Source: Mucilaginibacter rigui (GTDB lineage Bacteria > Bacteroidota > Bacteroidia > Sphingobacteriales > Sphingobacteriaceae). Taken from it: DNA of 64,000 nt. Positions within the stretch are counted from its first letter, which is position 1; each line of letters begins with the position of its first letter. Below are positions 25,599-34,347 of this stretch, piece by piece. Below the pieces are notes generated by a model. That model was not told the origin of the DNA. It did no database searches and was given only the letters and a program-made list of their open reading frames with translations. The translations under genes and the position numbers were made by a program. The stretch spans positions 1,240,001-1,304,000 of the forward strand of contig NZ_JACWMW010000002.1 of the NCBI RefSeq assembly GCF_014773275.1, in the 5' to 3' direction.

Positions 25599-27518
25599 AT
25601 GCTACTTAATTTATTAGAAGAAACCCGGTACGAAAAAGTACCTGTAAAAATATACGATACCGATAGCGAGGCGAGTTTGGATGTTGCCAAACGCATAGCA
25701 ACCATCATCAAACAAAAGCAGGCTGAAGGAAAAACCGCTGTGCTGGGCTTGGCAACCGGTGTATCGCCCATAAAAGTTTACCAGGAACTGATAAGGTTGC
25801 ACAAAGAAGAAAGCCTGAGTTTTAAAAACGTGGTAACCTTTAACCTGGATGAATACTACCCAATTCAGCCAGGTTCGGCACAGAGCTATGTGCGGTTCAT
25901 GAAGGAGCAATTGTTCGATCATATCGATATTGATATGGCCAATGTGAACATTCCCGATGGCACGCTGGAAGAAAAGGACATTGCCGCATTTTGCCTGGCG
26001 TATGAGAAAAAAATAAATAGCTATGGTGGTATTGATGTGCAACTTTTAGGTATTGGGCGTACCGGCCATATTGGTTTTAACGAACCGGGCTCGGCGCCAA
26101 ACTCGGGTACGCGTTTAGTTACCCTGAACGATCTTACCCGCCGCGATGCATCTAAAGATTTTGGTGGTAAAGAGAATGTACCCACCAAAGCCATCACCAT
26201 GGGCATCGGTACCATCTTTAAAGCCCGCGAAATTATCCTGATGGCATGGAACGGTAAAAAGGCATCCATCATCAAAAAAGCCGTAGAAGGTGTAATATCC
26301 CCGGATGTACCTGCCACCTACCTGCAAAATTCAGATAATGTTGAGTTTGTTATCGATCGCGATGCTTCTGTAGATCTTACCCGTTTTGATACCCCATGGC
26401 TGGTTAAAGATTGCGTTTGGGATGATATGCTCATCAAAAAAGCGGTAATATGGCTGGCCAAAACGCTTAACAAACCCATCCTGAAGCTTACCGAGAACGA
26501 TTATAACAACAACGGTATGGCGCAACTGGCTACACAGCTTGGGCCGGTGTATAATATCAATATCAGCATATTTAATAATATACAGCATACCATTACCGGC
26601 TGGCCGGGTGGTAAGTTTAATGCCGATGATAGCCAACGCCCCGAGCGTGCTAACCCTGCTGTAAAACGTTCTATCGTGTTCTCTCCGCACCCCGATGATG
26701 ATGTGATCTCGATGGGGGGCACTTTCATCCGCCTGGCCGATCAGGGGCACGAGGTGCATGTAGCCTACCAAACATCGGGCAATACCGCTGTTTGGGATGA
26801 TGAGATGCTGCGCTATGTTGAGTTTGCGATGGATTTTGCCAAATCACAATCGCAGGACGCGGCTTACCTGGAAGGCCTGTATAAAAGCATGGTAACCTTC
26901 CTGAAAAGTAAAACACCGAACCAGAGCGATCCCGAAGCTATCCGCACGGTTAAGGGGCTCATTCGTAAAGGGGAGGCTATTGCAGGGGCAAGGCTTGCGG
27001 GGCTAAAAGATCAGCGCATCCATTTTATGGACCTGCCTTTTTACGATCGCAGTAAAATACAAAAGAACGTATCTTTTGAGGATGATATACAGCAAACGAT
27101 GCAGCTCTTGCAGGATGTGAAGCCCCATCAGATCTTCGCGGCCGGTGATTTTGCCGACCCACATGGCACGCACAAAATTTGCTTTGAAATAATGCTGGAA
27201 GCCTTCAACCGCCTGCGGCAGATTGAAGACTGGACAAAAGACTGCTGGATATGGCTGTACCGGGGTGCCTGGCACGAGTTTGAGATCCACGAGATAGAAA
27301 TGGCTGTGCCGCTATCGCCGCAGGAGGTTTTACGCAAGCGCCTGGCCATATTTAAGCATCAATCGCAAAAGGATATCCCGGTATTTCCGGGTGATGACGC
27401 GCGCGAGTTTTGGGTGAGGGCAGAGGACCGTACCCACGAAACTGCCCGCATGTACAACGAGCTCGGCCTTGCCGAATACGAAGCCATTGAAGCATTTGTA
27501 CGTTGGAAACTTGATTAA
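25599..27518 (+). CDS. nagB: Glucosamine-6-phosphate deaminase fused to a PIG-L/LmbE deacetylase domain
   Basis: The 639-aa protein has two parts. Residues about 17-275 form the NagB isomerase/deaminase domain: LGLATGVSPIKVYQEL, FNLDEYYP (Asp84, the proton acceptor), and GIGRTGHIGFNEPGS (His157, Glu162). At the place of E. coli Asp141 it has Thr155. Residues about 355-560 form a PIG-L/LmbE zinc deacetylase domain: FSPHPDDDVISMGG (His364, Asp366, Asp367) and DPHGTHK (His522). Such long NagB-like proteins occur in Bacteroides. The fusion could remove the acetyl group and then convert the hexosamine-6-phosphate to fructose-6-phosphate, which would explain why no NagA is seen in the locus. The last step and the order are inferred. 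It ends the second PUL operon. Confidence 0.88.
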   Translation: MLLNLLEETRYEKVPVKIYDTDSEASLDVAKRIATIIKQKQAEGKTAVLGLATGVSPIKVYQELIRLHKEESLSFKNVVTFNLDEYYPIQPGSAQSYVRFMKEQLFDHIDIDMANVNIPDGTLEEKDIAAFCLAYEKKINSYGGIDVQLLGIGRTGHIGFNEPGSAPNSGTRLVTLNDLTRRDASKDFGGKENVPTKAITMGIGTIFKAREIILMAWNGKKASIIKKAVEGVISPDVPATYLQNSDNVEFVIDRDASVDLTRFDTPWLVKDCVWDDMLIKKAVIWLAKTLNKPILKLTENDYNNNGMAQLATQLGPVYNINISIFNNIQHTITGWPGGKFNADDSQRPERANPAVKRSIVFSPHPDDDVISMGGTFIRLADQGHEVHVAYQTSGNTAVWDDEMLRYVEFAMDFAKSQSQDAAYLEGLYKSMVTFLKSKTPNQSDPEAIRTVKGLIRKGEAIAGARLAGLKDQRIHFMDLPFYDRSKIQKNVSFEDDIQQTMQLLQDVKPHQIFAAGDFADPHGTHKICFEIMLEAFNRLRQIEDWTKDCWIWLYRGAWHEFEIHEIEMAVPLSPQEVLRKRLAIFKHQSQKDIPVFPGDDAREFWVRAEDRTHETARMYNELGLAEYEAIEAFVRWKLD

Positions 27519-27568
27519 ACTTAACGCTTCGGTAACCATTAAGCTTTTTATACTGTTTATAAATATAT

Positions 27569-27576
27569 TATATTTG
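27569..27576 (+). promoter_or_regulatory. TAnnTTTG box directly before the antitoxin start
   Basis: TATATTTG matches the Bacteroidota -7 consensus and lies 3 bp before the antitoxin ATG at 27580. If it is used, transcription would begin at or just inside the start codon and the mRNA would be leaderless. A -33 TTTG at the expected distance is not seen. Confidence 0.4.
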
Positions 27577-27579
27577 TGT

Positions 27580-27780
27580 ATGGATGCATTAATTGTTTAC
27601 CCGGAAAATAAAGAGCAATTGACCGCTTTAAAAGCTGTTATGAAGGCAATGAAAGTTTCGTTTGAGCAAAAAAGTATTGTTTACCCGGAGTATGTGATAG
27701 AGGGTGTAAAAGAATCTTTAAAACAAGCGTCAGAAGGCCAATTAACAGCTTTTACAGGTGTTAAGGATATGCTCAATTAG
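27580..27780 (+). CDS. Small antitoxin of a ParE-type toxin-antitoxin pair (DUF2683-like)
   Basis: The 66-aa protein starts at the ATG at 27580 (MDALIVYPENKEQLTALKAV); a longer frame from 27469 would overlap the end of the nagB fusion and add a hydrophobic stretch, so it is rejected. The opening YPENKEQLTALKAVMKAMKV is characteristic of DUF2683 proteins paired with RelE/ParE toxins. The C-terminal half (YVIEGVKESLKQASEGQ) would wrap the toxin. One base separates its stop from the toxin ATG, the standard antitoxin-first order. It probably represses its own promoter together with the toxin. Confidence 0.82.
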   Translation: MDALIVYPENKEQLTALKAVMKAMKVSFEQKSIVYPEYVIEGVKESLKQASEGQLTAFTGVKDMLN

Positions 27781-27781
27781 T

Positions 27782-28069
27782 ATGAGTTTACAGATTTATT
27801 ATACTCCCAATTCAAGAGAGACATTTAAATCCACCTATAATTTCATTAAAAATAAATTCGGAAGTAGCGCGGCTGATAAATTTTCAATCAAAGCTGACAA
27901 AACGATTTATTTATTAGCTGATCATCCATTAATGTTTAAAGTTTCAACGATTGCGCCTGATGTTAGAGTGGGCTTGATTACAAAACAATGTTCGTTGTTT
28001 TATAGAGTTACCGAAACCGCTATTCATATATTGTTTTTTTGGGATAATCGCCAGGAACCTATTTTTTAA
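27782..28069 (+). CDS. ParE/RelE family toxin
   Basis: The 95-aa protein starts at 27782 (MSLQIYYTPNSRETF). It has the ParE/RelE layout: an N-terminal strand, two helices (FKSTYNFIKNKFGSSAADKF), then VRVGLITKQCSLFYRVTETAIHILFFWDNRQEP, where RVT, the strand HILFFWDNR and the final positively charged turn are the family's usual features. Targets differ between members (gyrase or ribosome-bound mRNA) and cannot be told here. It lies one base behind the antitoxin, and its stop is 7 bp from the convergent AlkD-like gene. Confidence 0.85.
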   Translation: MSLQIYYTPNSRETFKSTYNFIKNKFGSSAADKFSIKADKTIYLLADHPLMFKVSTIAPDVRVGLITKQCSLFYRVTETAIHILFFWDNRQEPIF

Positions 28070-28076
28070 AAACTCG

Positions 28077-29183
28077 TTAAACGCTACACAACTCAAACTC
28101 ACCTGTAGCTTTTTCTTCACCATTTACTATCAGGGCTATCTTATGCAAGCCAACATAAAAAGTGCGGGTAGTTATCTGTATGAATTTTTGCTTGCGGTTG
28201 ATGCTCCACGTTTCTTTCGGTGCGAAGATCCGCTCGCTTATTTTGTAAACTTTTTTTGAAAATTTTCCATTCTTCATGGGGTAAAATATGGCGTACTCTA
28301 AACGTATTTTTTGTTCATCGGTATTGGTGTTTGCTACCGTGAAGGTAAACTCCACGCTGTCGCCGATGCTGATCTTTGGCGTTAATACCTTAAAGTTATT
28401 CAGTTCGATACCTTTGGTATGCAGGCCGTAATGCGCCAGTATTTCGGTATGGCCTTGTTTTAACAAGGTACGGCTGCCGTGTTTAATAATGGCATCGGTT
28501 TCTTTGCTGATGCCTGTCCACCTGGCGGCAATATCCAGCACTACTTCGGGGAAATCCTTGGCAATATCATTCAGGTTATTGGCCACACTGCGGCGTACCC
28601 ATTCGGATGGATCGGCCTTCAGATTTTCCAGTATAGGCAGTATCAAGGTAACCTCTTTCTTTAAAGCAGGTACGGCCATTGCCCAGGGTAAACGCGGCCG
28701 GCTGCCTTCGCTTGCCATGCGGCGTACTTTATGGTTTTCGTGCTTTGACCACGCCAGCATTTGTTTCATCATTGGCTCGTGGTATTTGATCAGGAACGGC
28801 CTTACCGCAAATTCGCAGCTTACAAACTGTGTAGTAAATTCAAGCGCATCAACGGCTGTATCGTAATCATTAAGCCCATAAACTTCAATATAATCGGGCA
28901 GAAACATGTAAGCGAGCCCATCCTCACCAATGCCTTTTTCTCTGAGCAGGCTGATCAGGTTTTTGATGATGGCAACACCTTCCTTAAAATCAGCAGGCAT
29001 AAAACTATGCAGGGTTTTAACCGTATGGCGCATACGCTCTTTCAGCTCCATATTGTCGAATGCAGGGGTGTAGATCTGCTGTGTAAACGCTTGCTTGTCA
29101 AAACCGGGCAACACATCTGTTAACGAATCTGATAACCGGCTATAAAACATGGGGGAGTAAAGGTCTTTGAGAGGGCTTGCCAT
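28077..29183 (-). CDS. AlkD-like HEAT-repeat DNA alkylation repair protein
   Basis: The 368-aa protein starts at the ATG at 29181-29183 (MASPLKDLYSPMF); an upstream start at 29261 would run through the terminator hairpin of the neighbouring gene. The HEAT-like helical repeats carry the family block VRRMASEGSRPRLPWAMAVP followed by ILPILENLKADPSEWVRRSV and ANNLNDIAKDFPEVVL. AlkD-type glycosylases remove bulky or charged alkylated bases without flipping them. The C-terminal ~100 residues (ISIGDSVEFTFTVANTN to FYVGLHKIALIVNGEE) form an immunoglobulin-like add-on seen in this subfamily. The catalytic Asp of AlkD cannot be placed with confidence, so repair activity is not assured. Confidence 0.82.
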   Translation of the reverse strand: MASPLKDLYSPMFYSRLSDSLTDVLPGFDKQAFTQQIYTPAFDNMELKERMRHTVKTLHSFMPADFKEGVAIIKNLISLLREKGIGEDGLAYMFLPDYIEVYGLNDYDTAVDALEFTTQFVSCEFAVRPFLIKYHEPMMKQMLAWSKHENHKVRRMASEGSRPRLPWAMAVPALKKEVTLILPILENLKADPSEWVRRSVANNLNDIAKDFPEVVLDIAARWTGISKETDAIIKHGSRTLLKQGHTEILAHYGLHTKGIELNNFKVLTPKISIGDSVEFTFTVANTNTDEQKIRLEYAIFYPMKNGKFSKKVYKISERIFAPKETWSINRKQKFIQITTRTFYVGLHKIALIVNGEEKATGEFELCSV

Positions 29184-29211
29184 GGGGTAAAAATAGGCAT
29201 TAAAACAAAAA

Positions 29212-29240
29212 AAAGCCCGGCACTTTCGTACCGGACCTTT
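29212..29240 (-). terminator. Rho-independent terminator behind the DUF779 gene
   Basis: On the minus strand AAAGGTCCGGTAC and GTGCCGGGCTTT form a 13-bp stem with G-U pairs around a GAAA tetraloop, followed by a run of T. It lies 28 bp after the stop at 29268. Confidence 0.85.
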
Positions 29241-29267
29241 ACTCAAAATATAAACCCTCACAAGTTC

Positions 29268-29642
29268 TTAGTCTGCTATAAATGTTACCGGTTCTAAATC
29301 AGGCAACTCCGCATCGGTAAATAACCGCGACTGGATCAGAAACCTGTACCCGGTAGGTATCTCTAACGAAAAGCTGGCCCCCCGGCCTTTAGTAATGGTA
29401 ACCGTTAGCTGTGTATGCTGCCAATATTCAAACTGGTCTTTACTCATCCAAAACTCACAACCGTCAATCTCGCCCAGTTTTACATCGCTGCCACCCAGTT
29501 TAAACTCACCTTTTTCAAAACACATGGGCGATGAACCGTCACAGCAACCCCCGCTTTGGTGAAACATCAGGTCGCCAAAACGTCCTTTTAATTCGGCTAT
29601 AAGGGCGGATGCTTCGGGTGATACCAATACTCTTTTTAACAT
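29268..29642 (-). CDS. DUF779 protein, partner of aldehyde dehydrogenase
   Basis: The 124-aa protein shows the DUF779 pattern: LMFHQSGGCCDGSSPMCF near residues 25-42 with three Cys that could hold a metal, GCEFWMSKDQFEYWQHTQ, and FSLEIPTGYRFL. DUF779 genes commonly sit beside an NAD-dependent aldehyde dehydrogenase of the AcoD/ExaC type, as here (139 bp downstream of it, same strand). The role is not established. The gap to the dehydrogenase is filled by a CACAGAG inverted-repeat element, so co-transcription may be interrupted or processed. Confidence 0.88.
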   Translation of the reverse strand: MLKRVLVSPEASALIAELKGRFGDLMFHQSGGCCDGSSPMCFEKGEFKLGGSDVKLGEIDGCEFWMSKDQFEYWQHTQLTVTITKGRGASFSLEIPTGYRFLIQSRLFTDAELPDLEPVTFIAD

Positions 29643-29656
29643 TTTGCTACGTTTTA

Positions 29657-29759
29657 TTAACCACAGAGTACACAGAGGTTTTCATAGAGAACACACAGAA
29701 CTTTTCTTTGTGCTACCTGTGAATTTAACCATGCAAATCTCTGTTATCTCTGTGGTTAA
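29657..29759. repeat. CACAGAG inverted-repeat element, copy 1
   Basis: TTAACCACAGAG at 29657-29668 is exactly mirrored by CTCTGTGGTTAA at 29748-29759. Further CACAGAG-like words continue inward on both arms (ACACAGAGG, CATAGAG, ACACAG; CTCTGTTAT), so the whole 103 bp can fold into one imperfect hairpin. A second copy lies at 50872-50976. This copy fills the gap between the aldehyde dehydrogenase and DUF779 genes. It codes for nothing visible. Confidence 0.8.
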
Positions 29760-29781
29760 ACTTAACAAATAAGCTATCGGC

Positions 29782-31284
29782 CTAAAAGAAACCCAGCTTG
29801 TTTTTATTGTAAGAGATCAGCATGTTTTTTGTTTGGCGGTAATGCTCAAGCATCATCTTATGGTTCTCGCGGCCAAAGCCCGATTTTTTGTACCCCCCAA
29901 ACGGTGCATGTGCAGGGTAGGCGTGGTAATTATTCACCCAAACACGGCCTGCCTGTATAGCACGCGGTACCTGATAAATCTCATGCGCATCGCGTGTCCA
30001 AACGCCGGCACCTAAGCCATACATGGTATCGTTGGCAATTTCAATAGCTTCTTCAACTGTTTTAAAAGTGGTAACACAAGCAACCGGGCCGAAGATCTCT
30101 TCCTGGAAAATGCGCATTTTGTTATGCCCTTTAAACAGGGTAGGCTGTATGTAATAGCCGGTACTTAAATCACCGTCCAGCTTTTTAACTTCGCCGCCAC
30201 ATAATACTTCGGCGCCTTCTTCACGGCCAATTTTAAGGTACGATTGGATCTTCTCGTACTGGTCGTTTGATGCCTGCGCGCCCATCATGGTGCTATCATC
30301 AAGCGGGTTGCCCATTTTTATGGCGTTCACACGCTCAATAACACGGGCAATAAACTTATCATAAATACTTTCCTGGATCAGGATGCGTGATGGGCAGGTA
30401 CAAACCTCGCCCTGGTTAAGCGCAAACATTACAGCACCTTCAATGGCCTTATCAAAAAACGCGTCGTCGGCATCAGCTATCGATTCAAAAAAGATATTTG
30501 GCGATTTGCCACCCAGCTCCATGGTAACCGGTATAAGGTTTTCTGACGCGTACTGCATGATCAGCCGGCCTGTAGTAGTCTCGCCGGTGAACGATACTTT
30601 GGCAATGCGTGGCGAGGATGCCAGTGGTTTACCCGCTTCCGGCCCAAAACCTGTTACAATATTCAATACACCCGCCGGCAAAATTTCGCCTATTAATTCC
30701 ATCAATACCATAATGGATGTTGGTGTTTGCTCGGCAGGTTTTACCACGCAACAGTTACCGGCAGCAAGGGCCGGGGCAATTTTCCAGGTGGCCATTAGCA
30801 GCGGGAAATTCCATGGGATGATCTGGCCTACAACGCCAAGCGGTTCGCTTAAAACAATGCTTACGGTAAATTCGTCGTGCTCAGATATACCGCCTTCTTC
30901 GGCACGGATAACACCGGCAAAGTAGCGGAAATGATCTATTACCAAAGGGAGGTCGGCATTTTTGGTTTCGCGGATAGCTTTGCCATTATCTATGGCCTCA
31001 ACAGTAGCCAGGTAATCAAGGTTGGCTTCAATGGTATCGGCAATTTTATTTAAGATGCCTGCGCGATAGGCAGCAGATGATTTACCCCAGGTAGCAAAGG
31101 CGGCGTGCGCGGCATCTAACGCAAGTTCAATATCCTCTTTTGTAGAGCGGGCGGCCTTAGTAAATGCTTTACCATCAATAGGCGAAACGTTATGAAAATA
31201 TTCGCCTTTAACCGGCGGAACAAACTTGCCGCCAATAAAATTATCATACTTATCCTTAAAGGAAGGTTTTTTATTGATAGTCAT
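29782..31284 (-). CDS. NAD-dependent aldehyde dehydrogenase (AcoD/ExaC type)
   Basis: The 500-aa enzyme oxidises aldehydes to acids. The full set of ALDH motifs is present: [23 protein letters not shown] with KPAEQTP (NAD site), [20 protein letters not shown] with the general base Glu256, and [11 protein letters not shown] with the nucleophile Cys295. The length is normal. It is followed by DUF779, a conserved pairing in this subfamily, whose members act on acetaldehyde and similar short aldehydes. A divergent AraC-type gene 156 bp upstream (31441) is the likely activator, by position. Confidence 0.93.
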   Translation of the reverse strand: MTINKKPSFKDKYDNFIGGKFVPPVKGEYFHNVSPIDGKAFTKAARSTKEDIELALDAAHAAFATWGKSSAAYRAGILNKIADTIEANLDYLATVEAIDNGKAIRETKNADLPLVIDHFRYFAGVIRAEEGGISEHDEFTVSIVLSEPLGVVGQIIPWNFPLLMATWKIAPALAAGNCCVVKPAEQTPTSIMVLMELIGEILPAGVLNIVTGFGPEAGKPLASSPRIAKVSFTGETTTGRLIMQYASENLIPVTMELGGKSPNIFFESIADADDAFFDKAIEGAVMFALNQGEVCTCPSRILIQESIYDKFIARVIERVNAIKMGNPLDDSTMMGAQASNDQYEKIQSYLKIGREEGAEVLCGGEVKKLDGDLSTGYYIQPTLFKGHNKMRIFQEEIFGPVACVTTFKTVEEAIEIANDTMYGLGAGVWTRDAHEIYQVPRAIQAGRVWVNNYHAYPAHAPFGGYKKSGFGRENHKMMLEHYRQTKNMLISYNKNKLGFF

Positions 31285-31440
31285 TTTTACAGGTTTTAAT
31301 TAGAATTGGTTTTGCTAAGTTAGGCTGGCCGGGGGTTGGCCATTTGCACAATGCTATCAATTGGTAGCACAATAATGTCAATATGTTTGGGTTATTGTTA
31401 TTACTGTTTACAATGCCTAATTTGTACTAAATATTCAGCC

Positions 31441-32370
31441 ATGAATAATGTAAACCTACTAACGCCTTTAGGCCTCTCTAATGGAAAAGAACTGCGTACC
31501 CTGGTGGAAAATCGCAAGGCTTATACTATGAACCACTGCGAGCTGAATGTTTTTGAAACTTATGAGCGCAGCGAGCTGGTACCCCTAACCTTTAGCGACC
31601 TGGTAATAACCAGCATGTTGCGCGGTAAAAAGGTGATGCACTTGTTTGATAAGCCCGGCTTTGATTACCTGCCCGGCGAAACCGTTATTGTACCGCCGAA
31701 CATCACCATGACCATTGATTTCCCGGAGGCTACGGCGCAGCAGCCATCGCAATGTACGGCGCTGGCCATCAATCAGCAGGAGATAACTAATACGCTTGAT
31801 TACCTGAATGAGCATTACCCGCGCGAGGATAAATATGCCTGGCAATTAAACTATAAACAGTTTCACTTCTTTAACAATTATGAACTGGCACAACTCATCA
31901 ATAAACTGATACGCATAAGTACGGGCGATGCCTTAACTAAAGATGTGCTGGCCAGTTTTACATTAAAGGAACTGCTTATCCGCATTATGCAGATGCAGAA
32001 TTTGCACGAAGTAAAAGATAATATGCACGAACTATCAACGGGCAGCAGGTTTGCGTACGTGCTTGAATATATTAAACAACACCTTACCGAGAAATTGAAT
32101 ATTGATGCCCTTAGCCAAATGGCTTTTATGAGTAAGCCGAGTTTCTTCCGTGCTTTTAAGCACGAATTAGGCATATCCCCGGTTGATTATATCATTAAAG
32201 AGCGTATCCAATTGGCCAAGCAATTTATGAACAACCCATACAACAGCATATCTGAAGCTTGCTTTAAAGCCGGTTTTAATAACCTGAACTACTTTAGCAG
32301 GGCATTTAAGAAAATTGAAGGCATAACACCAAGCTTATACAAAGCCGGCATCAATGGCAAGGTGCATTAA
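31441..32370 (+). CDS. AraC family transcriptional regulator (likely of the ALDH/DUF779 genes)
   Basis: The 309-aa protein starts at the ATG at 31441; an upstream in-frame start at 31336 adds a Cys-rich stretch that does not belong to the family. The N-terminal ~140 residues are a cupin-like effector domain (LRGKKVMHLFDKPGFDYLPGETVIVPP). The C-terminal two helix-turn-helix motifs are clear: KLNIDALSQMAFMSKPSFFRAFKHELG and SISEACFKAGFNNLNYFSRAF. It is divergent from the aldehyde dehydrogenase gene, with 156 bp between them. Its last four bases overlap the end of the convergent AraC gene. Confidence 0.92.
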   Translation: MNNVNLLTPLGLSNGKELRTLVENRKAYTMNHCELNVFETYERSELVPLTFSDLVITSMLRGKKVMHLFDKPGFDYLPGETVIVPPNITMTIDFPEATAQQPSQCTALAINQQEITNTLDYLNEHYPREDKYAWQLNYKQFHFFNNYELAQLINKLIRISTGDALTKDVLASFTLKELLIRIMQMQNLHEVKDNMHELSTGSRFAYVLEYIKQHLTEKLNIDALSQMAFMSKPSFFRAFKHELGISPVDYIIKERIQLAKQFMNNPYNSISEACFKAGFNNLNYFSRAFKKIEGITPSLYKAGINGKVH

Positions 32371-33266
32371 TTGACCATGATCTTACCGTTTACCACTGCC
32401 TTGGCAAAGCCAACCGTATCCCGGTACATTTGGGGCGATACATCGGCGTTGGTTTTAAAAAAGCGGCTAAAGTAGTACTCGTCTTCATAACCCAGCCTGT
32501 AGGCTATCTCTTTGATAGTCCGGTTTGTGAGGTATAGCTCGCGCTTGGCCTCAATAACTATACGCTCGGCAATCAGGTTGCTAACTGTTTTATTAAAATG
32601 CGTTTTGGTGATGCGGGCCAGCGCCTTTGCCGATATATTAAGCATATCGGCGTAATCGCTTGCACTATGTTTGGTTTTGAAGTTAAGCTCTATTGATTCT
32701 TTAAGGTTTTGCAGGATGAAGTTTTTGGTGTCGGTATCCTGGCTTTCCAGTTCCTGCTGCTGGGCTTTTAAGCGCGATGCCGTGATCAGGAAGATCTTGA
32801 GGTATGATATCAATATCTCGTATTGGGCCATCGCCTCGTTTTGCATTTCGGCTTTTATCTGGCCAAGCAGCATATCAAGGGTAATAGCGGTACTGGTATC
32901 AATTTTAACAAATGGCGGATGATATATGTTATTGAACAATACCCCGCTGCATGATACCTCTTTGTCATGTTTATGGATGCAGAAAAAATCGGGGTGAAAC
33001 TCAATACAAACGCCGCTTACCGGTTGGCTTTCGGTAAGCATAAATGGCTGGTAAGGGGTAAAAGCCAGCAGATCATTAGCCGCAAACTCATATTCCGAAA
33101 AATCTGCCCGTAGTTTCCCGGCACCCTGTTTTAACCATATCACCGAGTAATAATTATTGCGCCGTAAGTAGTTAAAATGGCTGTTATCATCAAACGTAAA
33201 CCATCTGAACAGGAAATGGCCGTTTGCCGGGTCGATAAGGGTAAGGGCGTCTTTAATATCTGTCAT
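32367..33266 (-). CDS. AraC family transcriptional regulator
   Basis: The 299-aa protein has a cupin-type N-domain (GAGKLRADFSEYEFAANDLLAF) and a C-terminal AraC DNA-binding domain (HSASDYADMLNISAKALARI and TIKEIAYRLGYEDEYYFSRFF). It lies 6 bp behind the DUF1348 gene on the same strand, so the two are probably co-transcribed. Its end overlaps the convergent AraC gene by 4 bp. Ligand and targets are not evident. Confidence 0.92.
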   Translation of the reverse strand: MTDIKDALTLIDPANGHFLFRWFTFDDNSHFNYLRRNNYYSVIWLKQGAGKLRADFSEYEFAANDLLAFTPYQPFMLTESQPVSGVCIEFHPDFFCIHKHDKEVSCSGVLFNNIYHPPFVKIDTSTAITLDMLLGQIKAEMQNEAMAQYEILISYLKIFLITASRLKAQQQELESQDTDTKNFILQNLKESIELNFKTKHSASDYADMLNISAKALARITKTHFNKTVSNLIAERIVIEAKRELYLTNRTIKEIAYRLGYEDEYYFSRFFKTNADVSPQMYRDTVGFAKAVVNGKIMVN

Positions 33267-33272
33267 GGCGTA

Positions 33273-33689
33273 TTAAACTAATTTACGGTCGGTTTCGGCA
33301 ATAGGCAAATCATTGATGCTGGCAAAACGCTTTTGCATATAGCCGTTCTCATCAAACTCCCAAAGCTCGTTACCATAGCTGCGGTACCATTGGCCGCTGT
33401 GGTCATGCCATTCGTACTCAAACCGTACTGCCATGCGGTTGTCTTTAAAGCCCCATAGCTCTTTTTTTAGCTTGTAATCCAGTTCTTTTTCCCATTTACT
33501 TTTTAAAAATTGCTTTACTTCTTCGCGGCCGTTTATAAAATCGGTACGGTTACGCCATTCGGTATCAATGGTATAAGCAAGGCTTACTTTTTCAGGGTCG
33601 CGGGTGTTCCAGGCATCTTCTGCTGCCTGTACTTTTTGCTGGGCTGTTTCCATATTAAATGGTGGCAGCGGGTATTTTTTTGGTTCCAT
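33273..33689 (-). CDS. DUF1348 / NTF2-like small protein
   Basis: The 138-aa protein has the DUF1348 pattern: [25 protein letters not shown], then [15 protein letters not shown] and the paired strands [28 protein letters not shown], ending in FASINDLPI. This is the SnoaL/NTF2 cone fold with an unknown ligand. It precedes an AraC regulator by 6 bp on the same strand. Confidence 0.88.
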   Translation of the reverse strand: MEPKKYPLPPFNMETAQQKVQAAEDAWNTRDPEKVSLAYTIDTEWRNRTDFINGREEVKQFLKSKWEKELDYKLKKELWGFKDNRMAVRFEYEWHDHSGQWYRSYGNELWEFDENGYMQKRFASINDLPIAETDRKLV

Positions 33690-33730
33690 AAAAACGGATA
33701 ATTTTTAAGCGTTAATAAAAGTAAACAATA

Positions 33731-33768
33731 CAGCAAAAGCCGGTGTATTTTATTACCGACTTTTACTG
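33731..33768 (-). terminator. Hairpin behind the AhpD-like gene
   Basis: Arms at 33731-33744 and 33755-33768 pair over 14 positions with two mismatches around a 10-base AT loop, 25 bp beyond the minus-strand stop at 33793. No clear U-tract follows. Confidence 0.35.
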
Positions 33769-33792
33769 TTACCTGATATTTCTATTATCGGT

Positions 33793-34347
33793 TTAAGCTT
33801 CTATAGCCTGTAATGGTTTTGCCACCGGGAAGTCGATCACGGTGTCGGCTGTGTTGTTAAAATAATTGGTCAGGATGTTTAGCGCAACGTGGCCAACCAA
33901 TTCGCCCACTTCACCATCTGTAAAACCTGCAGCTTTTACAGCATCAACATCACCGGCGGCAACCAGGCCTTGTTTGGTAATTAATGTTGTGGCAAATTTT
34001 AAGGCGGCATCTGTTTTTGCATCGGCTGCATTTGCGTGGCGGGCGTTTAGTATGGTTTCGGCATCAATGTGAGCCAATTTTTCGCCTATGTATGAGTGTG
34101 CGGATAAACAGTAAGCACAACTGTTTTTTTCGCCTATAGCCAGGGCTAAAAGTTCGCCGGTTTTTGCACCAAGTGTGCCTTTGGCCAAAGCGCCACTTAA
34201 GTTTAGGTAGCCTTCTAATAAAGCAGGCGAGTTACCCATGGTGCGCATCATATTTGGTACTACACCAAGTTTACCTTGTATAGCGTTAAATAATTCTTTT
34301 GTTTTTCCTGTAGTTTCGTCGGGGTTTAGAGCTGTTAAGCGTGCCAT
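33793..34347 (-). CDS. AhpD-like carboxymuconolactone decarboxylase family protein
   Basis: The 184-aa protein starts at the ATG at 34345-34347 (MARLTALNPDETTGKTKEL); 11 extra residues from 34380 are not family-like. The active-site motif SCAYCLSAHSYIG holds Cys77, Cys80 and His84, the alkylhydroperoxidase pattern. The all-helical layout and GKLGVVPNMMRTM opening fit the peroxidase-related subfamily. It probably detoxifies peroxides. An AraC regulator is divergent 135 bp away (34483) and likely controls it. Confidence 0.9.
   Translation of the reverse strand: MARLTALNPDETTGKTKELFNAIQGKLGVVPNMMRTMGNSPALLEGYLNLSGALAKGTLGAKTGELLALAIGEKNSCAYCLSAHSYIGEKLAHIDAETILNARHANAADAKTDAALKFATTLITKQGLVAAGDVDAVKAAGFTDGEVGELVGHVALNILTNYFNNTADTVIDFPVAKPLQAIEA

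Noticed and set aside
29657..29759. Repeat element as an insertion sequence or its remnant
   Set aside because: There is no transposase frame, and no flanking target duplication could be recognised; the structure is an inverted repeat of short words throughout.
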